Below, piece by piece: positions 52,131 through 61,546 of a stretch of 64,000 nt of DNA (position 1 is the first letter of the stretch; every line of letters starts with the position of its first letter). Made by a program: the position numbers and the translations under genes. A model generated the notes under the pieces. It was not told the origin of the DNA, searched no databases, and saw nothing but the letters and a program-made list of their open reading frames with translations. The stretch is from Iocasia fonsfrigidae (lineage in GTDB: Bacteria; Bacillota; Halanaerobiia; Halanaerobiales; DTU029). The stretch is taken from NCBI RefSeq assembly GCF_017751145.1, contig NZ_CP046640.1:3862494-3926493 (forward strand), in the 5' to 3' direction.

Positions 52131-52400
52131 CTACTGCAACTCAGAATCCCCTTCTGTTTTACGGTAGGGGTATTTAATATAAGATGATTCAAAAACCATC
52201 TTTGTAAGACATTCAGGACATGCCACTCCAGGCATTTCCCCTTCTTTCAATTTTTGAACCATTGCAAACTCATCTACTACAAAATCAGGTACATGATCAT
52301 CCATCCCACACTTTGGACATCTATAAACATACCATTCTTCTTGGTGGTCCGGGGAATGGAATGGTAGTTCCCAGTTGTCTCGCTCTTTTTCGTCTTTCAA
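52131..52400 (-). CDS. Zinc-ribbon protein inside the HUH element
   Basis: An 89-residue protein with two CxxC pairs (YRCPKCGMDD and VACPECLTK) about 35 residues apart, a zinc-ribbon layout. Its first 80 bases overlap the 3' end of the transposase gene in another frame, and its stop lies at the very edge of the element. It could be a DNA-binding accessory factor of transposition or a passenger. No family recognised. Confidence 0.55.
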   Translation of the reverse strand: MKDEKERDNWELPFHSPDHQEEWYVYRCPKCGMDDHVPDFVVDEFAMVQKLKEGEMPGVACPECLTKMVFESSYIKYPYRKTEGDSELQ

Positions 52401-53646
52401 TTCTAGGATCCTCCTCCCATGGATATCTTTTTATATGTCGTCCATTTTCATCTGTATGTTCAAAATGATAAATAAAATCATGTTTAGGACTCCATATCTC
52501 ATATAATACCATCTCCGAACCACATTTCCTACATATTAATGGGTCTCTATCAAAACTTTTTATAATATTTTCTCGCCATCTCATTACTCTTTTTTTCTTT
52601 TCTACCACTATTAGTTTTAACTGTCTTTTCTTCATGTATTTCCATAGTGATACTATCTTTTTTACTTTTTTATTAAAACCTCTACTATATAACCCATATC
52701 TTCTTACCATCTTAAAATACTTTTTAGGTACATGCATTATCAATCTACCTATAAAGTCTAATACATCAAGCAGTAATTCTTTTCTTTTTTTCGTATTATG
52801 GTCTTCATACCAAAACCTTACCTTCTTACCATCATACTCTAGTATTCTATATTCAGCCATAGCTGGACGTGCTAGATATCTACCAATATATCTAGTTGCA
52901 CCTCTAGCATTAATTAGTCTAGATTCAGCATTTACATAAAATCCATTAGGATATTTTTGATACAGTTCTCTTACTAAATTCTGAACCTTTAAGCCCTCTT
53001 TGAAATACTTTCGAAATATATTAAGTAATACTTTCTGCCATGACTTTCTTAAATATGGATATGAAATATATCCAATATGCTTCCACTGCTTATATTTATC
53101 TAATGCTCCTTCTGTTAATAGAGCATGGATATGAGGATTAAACCCTACATCCCTCCCAAAAGTATGAACTACTGTTATTACTCCAACTTGATATTCTTTT
53201 TCCTTTGATTGTTTATCATAGTAATCTTGAATTAATTCATTTACTGCATCGCACATATCTTTCAATAAATCTCTATGCCAATATACATACCCTCTTAATT
53301 GTTCTGGTAATGTAAATACTAAATGTCTATGACTTGTATCAAGTATATTCTCTACTTGTTTCTCAACCCAATTATCTATATATTTCTTGCCACATCGTAC
53401 ACAAAAACGACTTTTACAGCTAAATCTAATTATATGCTCATGACCACATTCAAGACATTTATATAAAGTATATCCATTTTCAGGATTTCCACAACCCAAT
53501 GCCCTTTCAACCTGTTCAATTACATCATCTATCATATCAGCTGGAACCACTTCTGATAATCTGTTATCCTTAAAGATTTTCCAGTTATTATTATGAGTAA
53601 ATATTTTTTTAATCGTATGTTGTTTTTGTATCTCTTTTCTTTTCAT
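52321..53646 (-). CDS. IS91-family (Y2/HUH) transposase
   Basis: About 441 residues from the ATG at 53646; the open frame continues upstream to 53727 but that part is repeat sequence. An N-terminal zinc-binding region (YKCLECGHEHIIRFSCKSRFCVRCG), the HUH metal motif FNPHIHALLTEG, and the tyrosine region GATRYIGRYLARPAM identify the rolling-circle IS91-type enzyme. It cuts one strand and attaches to DNA via tyrosine. The C-terminus has a further CxxC pair (ICRKCGSEM). No frameshift is visible. Confidence 0.9.
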   Translation of the reverse strand: MKRKEIQKQHTIKKIFTHNNNWKIFKDNRLSEVVPADMIDDVIEQVERALGCGNPENGYTLYKCLECGHEHIIRFSCKSRFCVRCGKKYIDNWVEKQVENILDTSHRHLVFTLPEQLRGYVYWHRDLLKDMCDAVNELIQDYYDKQSKEKEYQVGVITVVHTFGRDVGFNPHIHALLTEGALDKYKQWKHIGYISYPYLRKSWQKVLLNIFRKYFKEGLKVQNLVRELYQKYPNGFYVNAESRLINARGATRYIGRYLARPAMAEYRILEYDGKKVRFWYEDHNTKKRKELLLDVLDFIGRLIMHVPKKYFKMVRRYGLYSRGFNKKVKKIVSLWKYMKKRQLKLIVVEKKKRVMRWRENIIKSFDRDPLICRKCGSEMVLYEIWSPKHDFIYHFEHTDENGRHIKRYPWEEDPRIERRKRARQLGTTIPFPGPPRRMVCL

Positions 53647-53707
53647 AATACTTATTAATTCTATTAAGTTATCCACAAACCTGCTTAACACATAATTTCC
53701 TATACCT

Positions 53708-54089
53708 GAACAAAATGGCTCCGCCACCCAGACTTAATCACTAATTATTAATTTTTTCTTAGAACCACTTTTCACTCAAAGTTAACTACTCATTATAATA
53801 AACCAGACCAATATATTTACTGGACGACTCTAGAAATTGTCTGGAGGCATGGAACTTGGCCTCGATGGCCTGATACTGACTCGACCATGCGTTATAAAAA
53901 GAAGAGTCAGTGAGCCGGAAGACAATTTCTCGACAGTAAACGAAGGCAGGACGCCATAGTGCAACCTTAATTTTCTTGTACGCTCTGCTTAGACCGCGGA
54001 GTGCCTGCGGTGCACGACAAGGTAAGTAAATATACTGGTCGGTCTTTAAAGTTATCCACAATTTCAAAATTGCATAGTTTCCTAAACTT
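53708..54089 (+). repeat. Structured modular repeat, tandem unit E1 (long form)
   Basis: 382 bases. Leader GAACAAAATGGC to ~53803; core 53804-54045 with the long insert and the stem ACTGACTC / GAGTCAGT; DnaA box TTATCCACA 54052-54060; end TTTCCTAAACTT. Directly followed by unit E2 in the same orientation. The 107-residue frame across it is an artefact. Confidence 0.88.
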
Positions 54090-54470
54090 GAACAAAATGG
54101 CTTCCCCACCCAGACTTAATCAAATATATCAACTTTCTTAAGTCAACTATTTATTACACATAGTTAATCAATAAACTATTAGCCAGACAAATATATTTGT
54201 TGTACGACTCTAGAAATTGGCTGGAGCTACAGAACTTGGCCTCGATGGCCTGATGCTGACTCAACTATGCGTAATAAAAAGGAGAGTCAGTGAACCGGAA
54301 GACAATTTCTCGATAGTAAGCATAAGCAAGACGCTGTAGCGCAACCTCAAACTGTTCTTGTGCGCTCTGCTTAAATACGGAGTACCTGTGGTGCACAACA
54401 AGAGAAGTAAATATATTTATCGGTCTTTTAAGTTATCCATAATCCCGAAAAAATATATTTTCCTATACCT
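54090..54470 (+). repeat. Structured modular repeat, tandem unit E2 (long form)
   Basis: About 381 bases in direct tandem with E1. Core 54184-54426. The DnaA box is degenerate (TTATCCATA, 54433-54441). It ends in TTTCCTATACCT, and a third leader (AAACAAAATAGCTTCGCC) begins at 54471 but decays after about 50 bases. Confidence 0.88.
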
Positions 54471-54951
54471 AAACAAAATAGCTTCGCCATCCAGACTTAA
54501 ACAATAAATAAAATTTCTTAAAATGGAGCGATACAGACACTACACATCTAAACAGAACACTCAAGAAAATTAACTTTGCAGCACGAACACAGCAATGGAT
54601 CGGACCTGAATAAGTGAGTTTTAACGTCTCAATAGTTTAATTACTGGCCTCAACCTTGCATATATAATTGAAAAACATATGCCCTAACTCGATACAGTAG
54701 TATGACTCATTCTTTAATGTTTGAAAAAAAGGAGGCAGTGCGACACAAGTCGATTCGTTAGTACTGGCTCCTTCCTTGCGTATTTAAATAAAGGAGGCAG
54801 TACAAAATAGCCAGTAATCGTCTGACACTAAATTCGTTCTATTTTTTTAAATCCCAATATAAAATAACGTGAATACTGAGTCAGTGCATGCTTAATGTAT
54901 AATATTGGGAGTGCTGGGTTAATACAATAATTAATTATGCAAAGCATTTAC
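54471..54951. other. Non-coding region with residual repeat and hairpins upstream of parB's 3' end
   Basis: About 480 bases without a gene. It starts with the partial third leader (54471-54525). Between 54729 and 54805 AAGGAGGCAGT occurs twice, with the inverse ACTGGCTCCTT between them, so alternative hairpins are possible. TCCCAATAT / ATATTGGGA (54853 and 54902) can form a long-range stem closing a ~40-base loop. I find no family match; it may be further decayed repeats. Confidence 0.5.
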
Positions 54952-55812
54952 TTATATTTTATTAATTAATTTTATGATATCTGTATAATTATCACATTCA
55001 ATAGTTATTATCTTCTTATTATTTCTATTCTTAATTTTAACCTTTGTTCCTAAATAATTAGCTAATTTTTGTTGGGCTGTTCTCCACTCTGGCCCTAATT
55101 TTACTTTATTTGCATTTTTAACAGTCTCCTGTTTTTCTTTTTTATTATTCAATTGATAAATATATTTTTCTGTTTCACGTACAGAAAGTTTATTTTTGAG
55201 TACATAGTCTGCCGCCTTTATCTGTTGTTTTAAATCTTTTAATGATAATAATGCCCTGGCATGTCCCATGGATAGAGTTTCACGTGAAACATAGACCTGA
55301 ATTTTTGGCGGCAGGTTTAATAATCTTACTGTATTAGCAATACTGGAGCGGCTTTTTCCTACCTTCTGGGCCACTTCTTCCTGAGTCATATTAAATTCAT
55401 CTAACATGCGCTGATAGGCCTGAGCCTCTTCTAGAGGATTTAAATCCTCGCGCTGTAAATTTTCTATTAAGGCAGTTTCCATCATCTGTTGATCGTCATA
55501 TTTGCGTATAATAGCAGGAATCTTTTTTAGGCCGATCAACTGGGATGCCCTCCATCTCCTTTCCCCAGTAACCAGTTGATAGCGCTCAGGTTTTATCTGT
55601 CTTATAGTAATAGGTTGTATTACACCATTTTCTTTAATTGAATTAGCTAATTCCTCCAGGTATTCATCCTCAAATTCCTGGCGGGGTTGATAGGGATTAG
55701 GCTCAATCTGGTCTATAAAAACCTCCTTAAATCTGCCCTGGCTATTTTCTTCTTCATAACCTGTATCAGTAATCAAAGCTCCTAATCCTTTTCCTAATCT
55801 ACTTTTAGACAT
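54952..55812 (-). CDS. parB: Chromosome partition protein ParB (Spo0J)
   Basis: A 286-residue ParB: KGLGALI start, the CTP-binding motifs (PNPYQPR, TGERRWRA, ENLQREDLNPLEEA), the parS-reading helix-turn-helix (MTQEEVAQKVGKSRSSIANTVRLLNLP, MGHARALLSL) and a C-terminal dimer domain. It loads at parS as a CTP clamp and spreads, steering origin segregation with ParA and recruiting SMC. Overlaps parA by a few bases. One parS site is within the gene. Confidence 0.97.
   Translation of the reverse strand: MSKSRLGKGLGALITDTGYEEENSQGRFKEVFIDQIEPNPYQPRQEFEDEYLEELANSIKENGVIQPITIRQIKPERYQLVTGERRWRASQLIGLKKIPAIIRKYDDQQMMETALIENLQREDLNPLEEAQAYQRMLDEFNMTQEEVAQKVGKSRSSIANTVRLLNLPPKIQVYVSRETLSMGHARALLSLKDLKQQIKAADYVLKNKLSVRETEKYIYQLNNKKEKQETVKNANKVKLGPEWRTAQQKLANYLGTKVKIKNRNNKKIITIECDNYTDIIKLINKI
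55276..55291. promoter_or_regulatory. parS site inside parB
   Basis: AGTTTCACGTGAAACA, one mismatch from the parS palindrome. A weaker match, TGTTTCACGTACAGAA, lies at 55171-55186. Bacillus also carries a parS inside spo0J. Confidence 0.85.
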
Positions 55813-56566
55813 TACTGGTCACTTCCTTTGCTAATTCACGATAAGCAACTGCCCCTCTGGAACTCTTATCATACTCAGTAATAGGTTTCCCGAAACTAGG
55901 TGCTTCACTTAACCGTACATTTCTCGGTATAATTGTATTATAAACCTTATCATTAAAATACTTTTTCACCTCATCAATCACCTGCTGAGAAAGGTTTGTC
56001 CTAGCGTCATACATAGTCAATAATACACCCTCAATCTCCAGCTCTGGATTTAAATTTTTCTGTACCAGCTCAACAGTATTCATTAATTGACCCAATCCTT
56101 CCAGGGCATAGTATTCACACTGGATCGGTACCAATATTCCATCTGCAGCTGTTAAGGCATTTAATGTCAAAAGTCCCAGTGAAGGAGGACAGTCAAATAA
56201 TATATAATCATAATCTTCATCTATCTGACTTGTTATTTTTTTTAAGCGACTTTCCCTTGAGATCATAGAAACCAGTTCGATTTCTGCCCCTGCCAGGTCT
56301 ATATTTGCAGGCAGAACATAAAAACCCTCTATCTCTGTTGATAATATTCCATCACCAACTGCAATCTCATCTATCATTACATCATAAATGCTAATATCAA
56401 GTTTGCTTTTTTCGATTCCAATACCACTGGTGGCATTCCCCTGTGGGTCAACATCAATCAAGAGTACCTGCTGCCCCATTTCGGCCAGACAAGCAGCTAA
56501 ATTAACAGCAGTAGTACTTTTCCCAACACCACCCTTTTGATTAACAATAGCTATCTTCTTGCCCAA
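55805..56566 (-). CDS. parA: Chromosome partition ATPase ParA (Soj)
   Basis: About 253 residues with the deviant Walker A KGGVGKST, LLIDVDPQGNATSG, ILFDCPPSLGLLTLNAL and a C-terminal LSEAPSFGKPITEYDKSSRGA. The TTG at 56566 (protein start MGKKIAIVNQKGG) is favoured over the GTG at 56575 since AAAGGGGTGAT precedes it. ATP-dimer binds DNA; stimulated by ParB. Confidence 0.97.
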   Translation of the reverse strand: MGKKIAIVNQKGGVGKSTTAVNLAACLAEMGQQVLLIDVDPQGNATSGIGIEKSKLDISIYDVMIDEIAVGDGILSTEIEGFYVLPANIDLAGAEIELVSMISRESRLKKITSQIDEDYDYILFDCPPSLGLLTLNALTAADGILVPIQCEYYALEGLGQLMNTVELVQKNLNPELEIEGVLLTMYDARTNLSQQVIDEVKKYFNDKVYNTIIPRNVRLSEAPSFGKPITEYDKSSRGAVAYRELAKEVTSNV

Positions 56567-56579
56567 GTAAATCACCCCT

Positions 56580-57383
56580 TTATTCTTTATTTTTAGGCAA
56601 ACGAATATTAAACTCTACATATTCTTCATCTTCACTTCTCTCTACCTTGACATCAAGACCAGCTGTTTTCATTTCCTTGATAGAGCCTTGTAAAGTGTTA
56701 ATAAAAAGACGTAAGTCTTTATAAATTGTTACTGTATTGCCCTCTTTTTGTCCATTGATTATTCTATCTATCGCTTTTTCTGTTTCTTTAACGGTCATTT
56801 CCCTTTCCTTAATCATTTCTATTACTCTAAGTTGATCTTCTTTATTTTTTAATTTTAATAAAGCCCTGGTATGTCTTTCTGTCATAATAGAAGGATCAAT
56901 TTGCTGACATACATCTGTTGCCAATGATAAAATACGAATCTTATTGGCAATAGTTGATTGGCTCTTTCCGATTTTTTCAGCTAATTGAACCTGTGTAAAA
57001 TTAAATTTATCAAGTAATTGCTCATAAGCTCTGGCTTCTTCTAAAAAATTAAGGTCCTTACGCTGAAGATTTTCTACTAAGGCAATTTCAGCCATCTCTT
57101 TATCCTCAATCTCTTTTATAATTACTGGAACTTCAGTAATTCCAACGCTTTTACAAGCTCTAAGCCTTCTTTCGCCAGCAATTAGTTCATATTTATCGCC
57201 AGATTTACGAACTGTAAGTGGTTGAATTACACCATAACTTTTTATTGAATTGGCCAGCTCAATTATCTCTTCAGCATTAAATTCCTTACGGGGTTGATAG
57301 GGATTAGGTGATATCATATCAATTGAAATATTATGTATCTGTTCTTTTATATTATCATCATTACGAAAAGAAAACTTCATCAT
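56580..57383 (-). CDS. noc: Nucleoid occlusion protein Noc
   Basis: A 267-residue ParB paralogue. The N-terminal MKFSFRNDDNIKEQ resembles the amphipathic membrane helix of Noc, followed by SPNPYQPRKEF, AGERRLRACKS, ENLQRKDLNFLEEA and the helix-turn-helix (FTQVQLAEKIGKSQSTIANKIRIL, MTERHTRALLKL). Noc binds NBS sites and blocks division over the nucleoid; a perfect NBS lies at 42430. The order noc-parA-parB is as in Bacillus. Confidence 0.93.
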   Translation of the reverse strand: MMKFSFRNDDNIKEQIHNISIDMISPNPYQPRKEFNAEEIIELANSIKSYGVIQPLTVRKSGDKYELIAGERRLRACKSVGITEVPVIIKEIEDKEMAEIALVENLQRKDLNFLEEARAYEQLLDKFNFTQVQLAEKIGKSQSTIANKIRILSLATDVCQQIDPSIMTERHTRALLKLKNKEDQLRVIEMIKEREMTVKETEKAIDRIINGQKEGNTVTIYKDLRLFINTLQGSIKEMKTAGLDVKVERSEDEEYVEFNIRLPKNKE

Positions 57384-57439
57384 TATTTACCTCCAGAAAC
57401 TATATCTATAAATTTCTTCATAACTAAATTTTTTCCTGC

Positions 57440-58165
57440 CTAAAGCGGACGTTTTTTTGGAATACCTGCCCTGCGGGGATATTTAACTGGTGTTTTTTTT
57501 CGTTTTTCTATATTTATAATATATCTTTCTCCTGTTAAAGATGGTATCTTAATTTTTTTAACATTATTAATAATCCCACCTAGTGTCATCACTGCTCCTG
57601 CACCTTCTTCAATCTCCTGTTGACAATCAGGGCCTTTATAAAGCTGAACCTGTCCCTTTACCCTAGCAAAAGGCAGGGTATATTCAGCCAGTATATTTAA
57701 AGGAGCAACTGCCCTTGAAAAAACAAAGTCAAATCTCTCTCGATAAGAGGATTTATCAGCCAAGTCTTCTGCTCTGCCATGAATTACTTCCACATTATCG
57801 ACTTGCAAATGTTCAATAAGCAATTGCAAAAACCTAACCTTTTTTTTATTGGCATCAAGTAATACTAAAGAAATCTGCGGAAAAAATATCTTGATAACCA
57901 TCCCTGGAAAACCTGGACCAGTTCCAACATCTATCACATAGTCTTCATTCCTAAAACTCCCTAACTGAAAAAAACCAAGGGAGTCCAGGAAGTGTTTATT
58001 AATTATCTCTTCATAATCTACTATAGCTGTTAAATTGTATTTTTTATTTTCTGATATTAATAAATTAGTATATACCCAAAGTCTATCTACTGGTATATTT
58101 GTAAATTCCAGTCCCATATCTGTTATACCTTTAGTCATTTTTTCTTTAAAAATACTTTTCTTCAC
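57440..58165 (-). CDS. rsmG: 16S rRNA (guanine527-N7)-methyltransferase RsmG
   Basis: A 241-residue SAM methyltransferase: [67 protein letters not shown]. The GTG start overlaps the mnmG stop by four bases. Confidence 0.97.
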   Translation of the reverse strand: MKKSIFKEKMTKGITDMGLEFTNIPVDRLWVYTNLLISENKKYNLTAIVDYEEIINKHFLDSLGFFQLGSFRNEDYVIDVGTGPGFPGMVIKIFFPQISLVLLDANKKKVRFLQLLIEHLQVDNVEVIHGRAEDLADKSSYRERFDFVFSRAVAPLNILAEYTLPFARVKGQVQLYKGPDCQQEIEEGAGAVMTLGGIINNVKKIKIPSLTGERYIINIEKRKKTPVKYPRRAGIPKKRPL

Positions 58166-60054
58166 TTTTTTTTGCTCCTTTGTAACTGTTCCAGATAAAT
58201 CATTAAGACTGATATATCTGCTGGTGATACCCCTGATATTCTGGAAGCCTGTCCAATAGACCTCGGTCTGATTTTATTAAGTTTTTCACGTGCTTCCAAT
58301 CTCAGATTTTTAAGACTGTTATAATCAATATCTTCAGGTATATACTTCTTTTCCATCTTTTTGAACTGCTCAACCTGTAACATTTGTCTCTCAATATAGC
58401 CCTGATACTTAACTTGAATACTTACCTGTTCACTTACTTCAACTGGATAATCTAGATTTTTATCCGTAAAATACACTAAATCCCTAAAATTAATTTCAGG
58501 TCTGCGCAATATTTCTTCAAGACTAACAGGCTTAGCCAGATCACCACTCCCTAATTCCTTTAATTTTTTCCTAACATCCTCTGTAGGGTTAAGCTGTGTA
58601 TTGTTTAAAATCCCTAATAATTCCTTAACCATCTCTCTTTTCTTAACAAAAAGTTTATACCTCTCTTCTGATATCAATCCCAACCTATATCCAATTGGGG
58701 TTAAACGCTGGTCAGCATTATCCTGTCTTAATAACAATCTATACTCTGCCCTTGAAGTCATAATCCTATAAGGCTCATTTGTCCCCTTGGTTACTAATTC
58801 ATCTATTAGAACACCTATATAAGCCTGTGACCTATTTAAAATTAAAGGATCTTCACCCTTTAAACTCAATACAGAGTTTATACCTGCTATCAACCCCTGA
58901 CCGGCAGCTTCTTCATATCCAGAAGTTCCATTTATTTGACCAGCAGCATAGAGTCCCCTTATCTTCTTTGTTTCCAGAGTAAGTTTAAGTTCTGTTGGGT
59001 TAAGACAATCATATTCAATTGCATAAGCAGGTCTCATGATTTCTGCATTTTCCAAACCTGGTATAGTGCTAATTATCTCCAGCTGTACCTCCAATGGCAG
59101 ACTGGTTGATAAACCAGCGACATAATATTCATCTGTAGAGAGTCCTTCTGGCTCTAAAAAGAGCTGATGCCTCTCCTTATCTGGAAAACGTATTACTTTA
59201 TCCTCAATAGAAGGACAGTAACGAGGACCTACCCCTTCTATTGCACCACTAAAAAGGGGCGCTCTATGCTTGTTTTTTTTTATAATACGATGGGTTTCTG
59301 TTGTAGTATAGGTTAACCAGCAAGAAACCTGTTCCTTAATCTTATGATTACTATCAAAAGAAAATCTCAACCCTTCCTCACCCTTCTGTTCCTGCATTTT
59401 AGAAAAATCAAGGGTATTTTTATTAATTCTGGGAGGTGTACCGGTCTTAAATCTCCTTAATTCCAGGCCCTCCTTCTTAAGGGAATTTGATAATTTATTA
59501 GCAGGATACTGCTGATTAGGACCAGCATTAAAAGTTGCTTCACCGATAATAACCCTTCCTTTAAGAAAAGTACCTGTAGTAATAATAATCTTTTTTCCTG
59601 AATAGAAGATACCTGTTTTGGTTATTACCCCTTTTATCTCACCATTTTCTACAACAATCTGTTCAACTATACCCTGTTTTAAATCCAGATTATCCTGACG
59701 TTCCATGATTCTTTTCATCCTTAAATGGTATTCTTTCTTGTCAGCCTGACCACGTAAGCCATGAACAGCTGGCCCTTTTCTGGTATTTAACATCCTGATC
59801 TGAATCATAGTTTCATCCATATTTTTGGCCATTTCTCCCCCCAGGGCATCTATTTCCCTGACAATATGTGATTTCCCGGGACCACCTAATGAGGGATTAC
59901 AAGGCATAAAGGCAACATGATCCAGATTAACTGTTAAAGTAAGGACTTTAAAACCCATTCTAGCCGGAGCCAGTGAAGCCTCACAACCTGCATGACCAGC
60001 CCCAATTACTATTACATCATATTTCAGGGGATATCGATAAATTTCTTTACTCAT
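58162..60054 (-). CDS. mnmG: tRNA uridine-5-carboxymethylaminomethyl modification enzyme MnmG (GidA)
   Basis: About 630 residues: FAD-binding [94 protein letters not shown]. Starts at ATG 60054, after GGAGGG; the in-frame TTG at 60069 is part of that ribosome site. Works with MnmE on wobble uridines. Confidence 0.97.
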   Translation of the reverse strand: MSKEIYRYPLKYDVIVIGAGHAGCEASLAPARMGFKVLTLTVNLDHVAFMPCNPSLGGPGKSHIVREIDALGGEMAKNMDETMIQIRMLNTRKGPAVHGLRGQADKKEYHLRMKRIMERQDNLDLKQGIVEQIVVENGEIKGVITKTGIFYSGKKIIITTGTFLKGRVIIGEATFNAGPNQQYPANKLSNSLKKEGLELRRFKTGTPPRINKNTLDFSKMQEQKGEEGLRFSFDSNHKIKEQVSCWLTYTTTETHRIIKKNKHRAPLFSGAIEGVGPRYCPSIEDKVIRFPDKERHQLFLEPEGLSTDEYYVAGLSTSLPLEVQLEIISTIPGLENAEIMRPAYAIEYDCLNPTELKLTLETKKIRGLYAAGQINGTSGYEEAAGQGLIAGINSVLSLKGEDPLILNRSQAYIGVLIDELVTKGTNEPYRIMTSRAEYRLLLRQDNADQRLTPIGYRLGLISEERYKLFVKKREMVKELLGILNNTQLNPTEDVRKKLKELGSGDLAKPVSLEEILRRPEINFRDLVYFTDKNLDYPVEVSEQVSIQVKYQGYIERQMLQVEQFKKMEKKYIPEDIDYNSLKNLRLEAREKLNKIRPRSIGQASRISGVSPADISVLMIYLEQLQRSKKK

Positions 60055-60082
60055 ATAACAACCCTCCAATTTACTTAGTAAA

Positions 60083-61477
60083 TTACTTGCCTAGACAAAA
60101 GTCCTTAAATATCCTATCAATTATATCATCTGCCAGGGTTTCACCCGTAATATCACTCAATCCCATTAAACAATCCCTTAAATCTATTGTAAAAAAATCA
60201 TAAGGTAGTTTTTTCTGATAGGTCTTTATTACCCGCTTAATAGCCTGGAGTGAATGTTCAAGGGCATTTTTATGTCTTGTTCTAGTTATAAATACTTCTT
60301 CATCACTCTTTAATTCTTCATCAAGCACTTCATCTATAATAGCCTCTTTTAATTCATTAAGTCCTTGATCTTCTTTTATAGAAATCTCAAGTAGGGGGTG
60401 ACCAGTAAATTCCTTCCGTAGTTTAGAAAAATTAACTTTGGCTGGGAGATCAGTTTTATTGACAATAACTATTAATGGTTTTTCCTTAATTAACTGATAA
60501 ATCATTAAATCAACCTCTGTTAATCCTTGACTAATATCAATCATCATTAAAATTAAATCTGCTTTTTTAAGGGTTTCTTCTGCTTTCTTAACCCCAATCT
60601 TCTCTACAAGATCCTCTGTCTTCCTGATACCAGCTGTATCAATTATCTTTAGAGGAATCCCCTTGATATTAATAAATTCTTCAATAATATCCCTGGTAGT
60701 CCCCGGAACATCGGTAACAATAGCCCTTTTTTCTTCAAGCAAGGTATTTAATAAACTAGATTTGCCTACATTTGGTTTACCAACAATAACTGTTTTTATT
60801 CCTTCACGATATATCTTTCCCTGTCTACTGGTTTCCAGTAGTTTCTTTATTCCATCCCTGATAGAATACAATTTATCTCCCAGTTCTTTTGATTTAAACC
60901 CTTCAACCTCATCTTCGGGGAAATCTATAGCTGCTTCCAGATAAGCCATAAGTTCTATTACTTTATCTTTCAATAATCCCACCTGTGATGATAATTTACC
61001 CCCCAACTGGTTTAAAGCTACATCCAGTCCTTTCTCTGTTTTAGAATTAATTACTTCCATTATCCCTTCGGCCTGAGCAAGATCTATCCGTCCATTTAAA
61101 AAAGCCCTTTTGGAAAACTCCCCCGGTTCTGCTAATCTGGCACCATTTTGTAAAAGGATATCCAAAACCCTCTGTAAAGGAACCATACCACCATGACAAT
61201 CTAACTCTACAACATCTTCTCCTGTAAATGAATGGGGCCCTTTCATAATAATACAAATAACCTCATCAGCCTCTTTACCTGATTTAGAATCAACAATATA
61301 TCCGTAATGTGCAGTATAACTTGCTGCCTCTCTTAAGTCCTTTTCTTTTTTTACTGATTTAAATAGAGATGCCGCTATTGTAATAGCTTCTGGACCACTC
61401 ATTCTAATCTTACCAATACCTGCCGACCCAAAAGGTGTAGAAATAGCAGCAATCGTCTCTGTATTCAATAATGTCAT
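60083..61477 (-). CDS. mnmE: tRNA modification GTPase MnmE
   Basis: A 464-residue protein: THF-binding N-domain ([15 protein letters not shown]), helical domain, inserted G domain with [28 protein letters not shown] and NKTD, and the C-terminal CLGK motif that supplies the catalytic cysteine. Pairs with MnmG. Confidence 0.97.
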   Translation of the reverse strand: MTLLNTETIAAISTPFGSAGIGKIRMSGPEAITIAASLFKSVKKEKDLREAASYTAHYGYIVDSKSGKEADEVICIIMKGPHSFTGEDVVELDCHGGMVPLQRVLDILLQNGARLAEPGEFSKRAFLNGRIDLAQAEGIMEVINSKTEKGLDVALNQLGGKLSSQVGLLKDKVIELMAYLEAAIDFPEDEVEGFKSKELGDKLYSIRDGIKKLLETSRQGKIYREGIKTVIVGKPNVGKSSLLNTLLEEKRAIVTDVPGTTRDIIEEFINIKGIPLKIIDTAGIRKTEDLVEKIGVKKAEETLKKADLILMMIDISQGLTEVDLMIYQLIKEKPLIVIVNKTDLPAKVNFSKLRKEFTGHPLLEISIKEDQGLNELKEAIIDEVLDEELKSDEEVFITRTRHKNALEHSLQAIKRVIKTYQKKLPYDFFTIDLRDCLMGLSDITGETLADDIIDRIFKDFCLGK

Positions 61478-61505
61478 TTTAACACCTCACTTAAACAAAG
61501 TAAAA

Positions 61506-61527
61506 CCCAGCAGGATATCCTACTGGG
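61506..61527 (-). terminator. Terminator after jag
   Basis: CCCAGTAGGAT / ATCCTGCTGGG on the minus strand, one G-U pair, followed by TTTTA. Lies between the jag stop and the mnmE start. Confidence 0.8.
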
Positions 61528-61546
61528 CTTATTGTTAACAGTAATT

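Larger units (their letters stand above)
52110..53707 (-). mobile_element. IS91-type HUH element unit sharing its ends with the structured repeats
   Basis: The unit begins GAACAAAATGGC at 52110, and the same 22-bp stretch begins the next unit at 53708. Its other end carries AGTTATCCACAA (DnaA box 53669-53677) and TTTCCTATACCT, the same as the ends of the tandem repeat units 53708-54470. Between them are the zinc-ribbon gene and the HUH transposase gene. IS91 elements have no inverted repeats or target duplications and prefer GAAC or CAAG targets, which matches the junctions. Boundaries are inferred by comparing units. Confidence 0.65.

Noticed and set aside
52111..53730. The 22-bp direct repeats flanking the HUH unit as a target-site duplication
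   Set aside because: The same sequence begins every repeat unit, including those with no transposase, so it is the element end in a tandem array and not a duplicated target; IS91 elements make no duplications.
53786..54109. 107-residue minus-strand frame
   Set aside because: Covers tandem repeat unit E1; same artefact as above.
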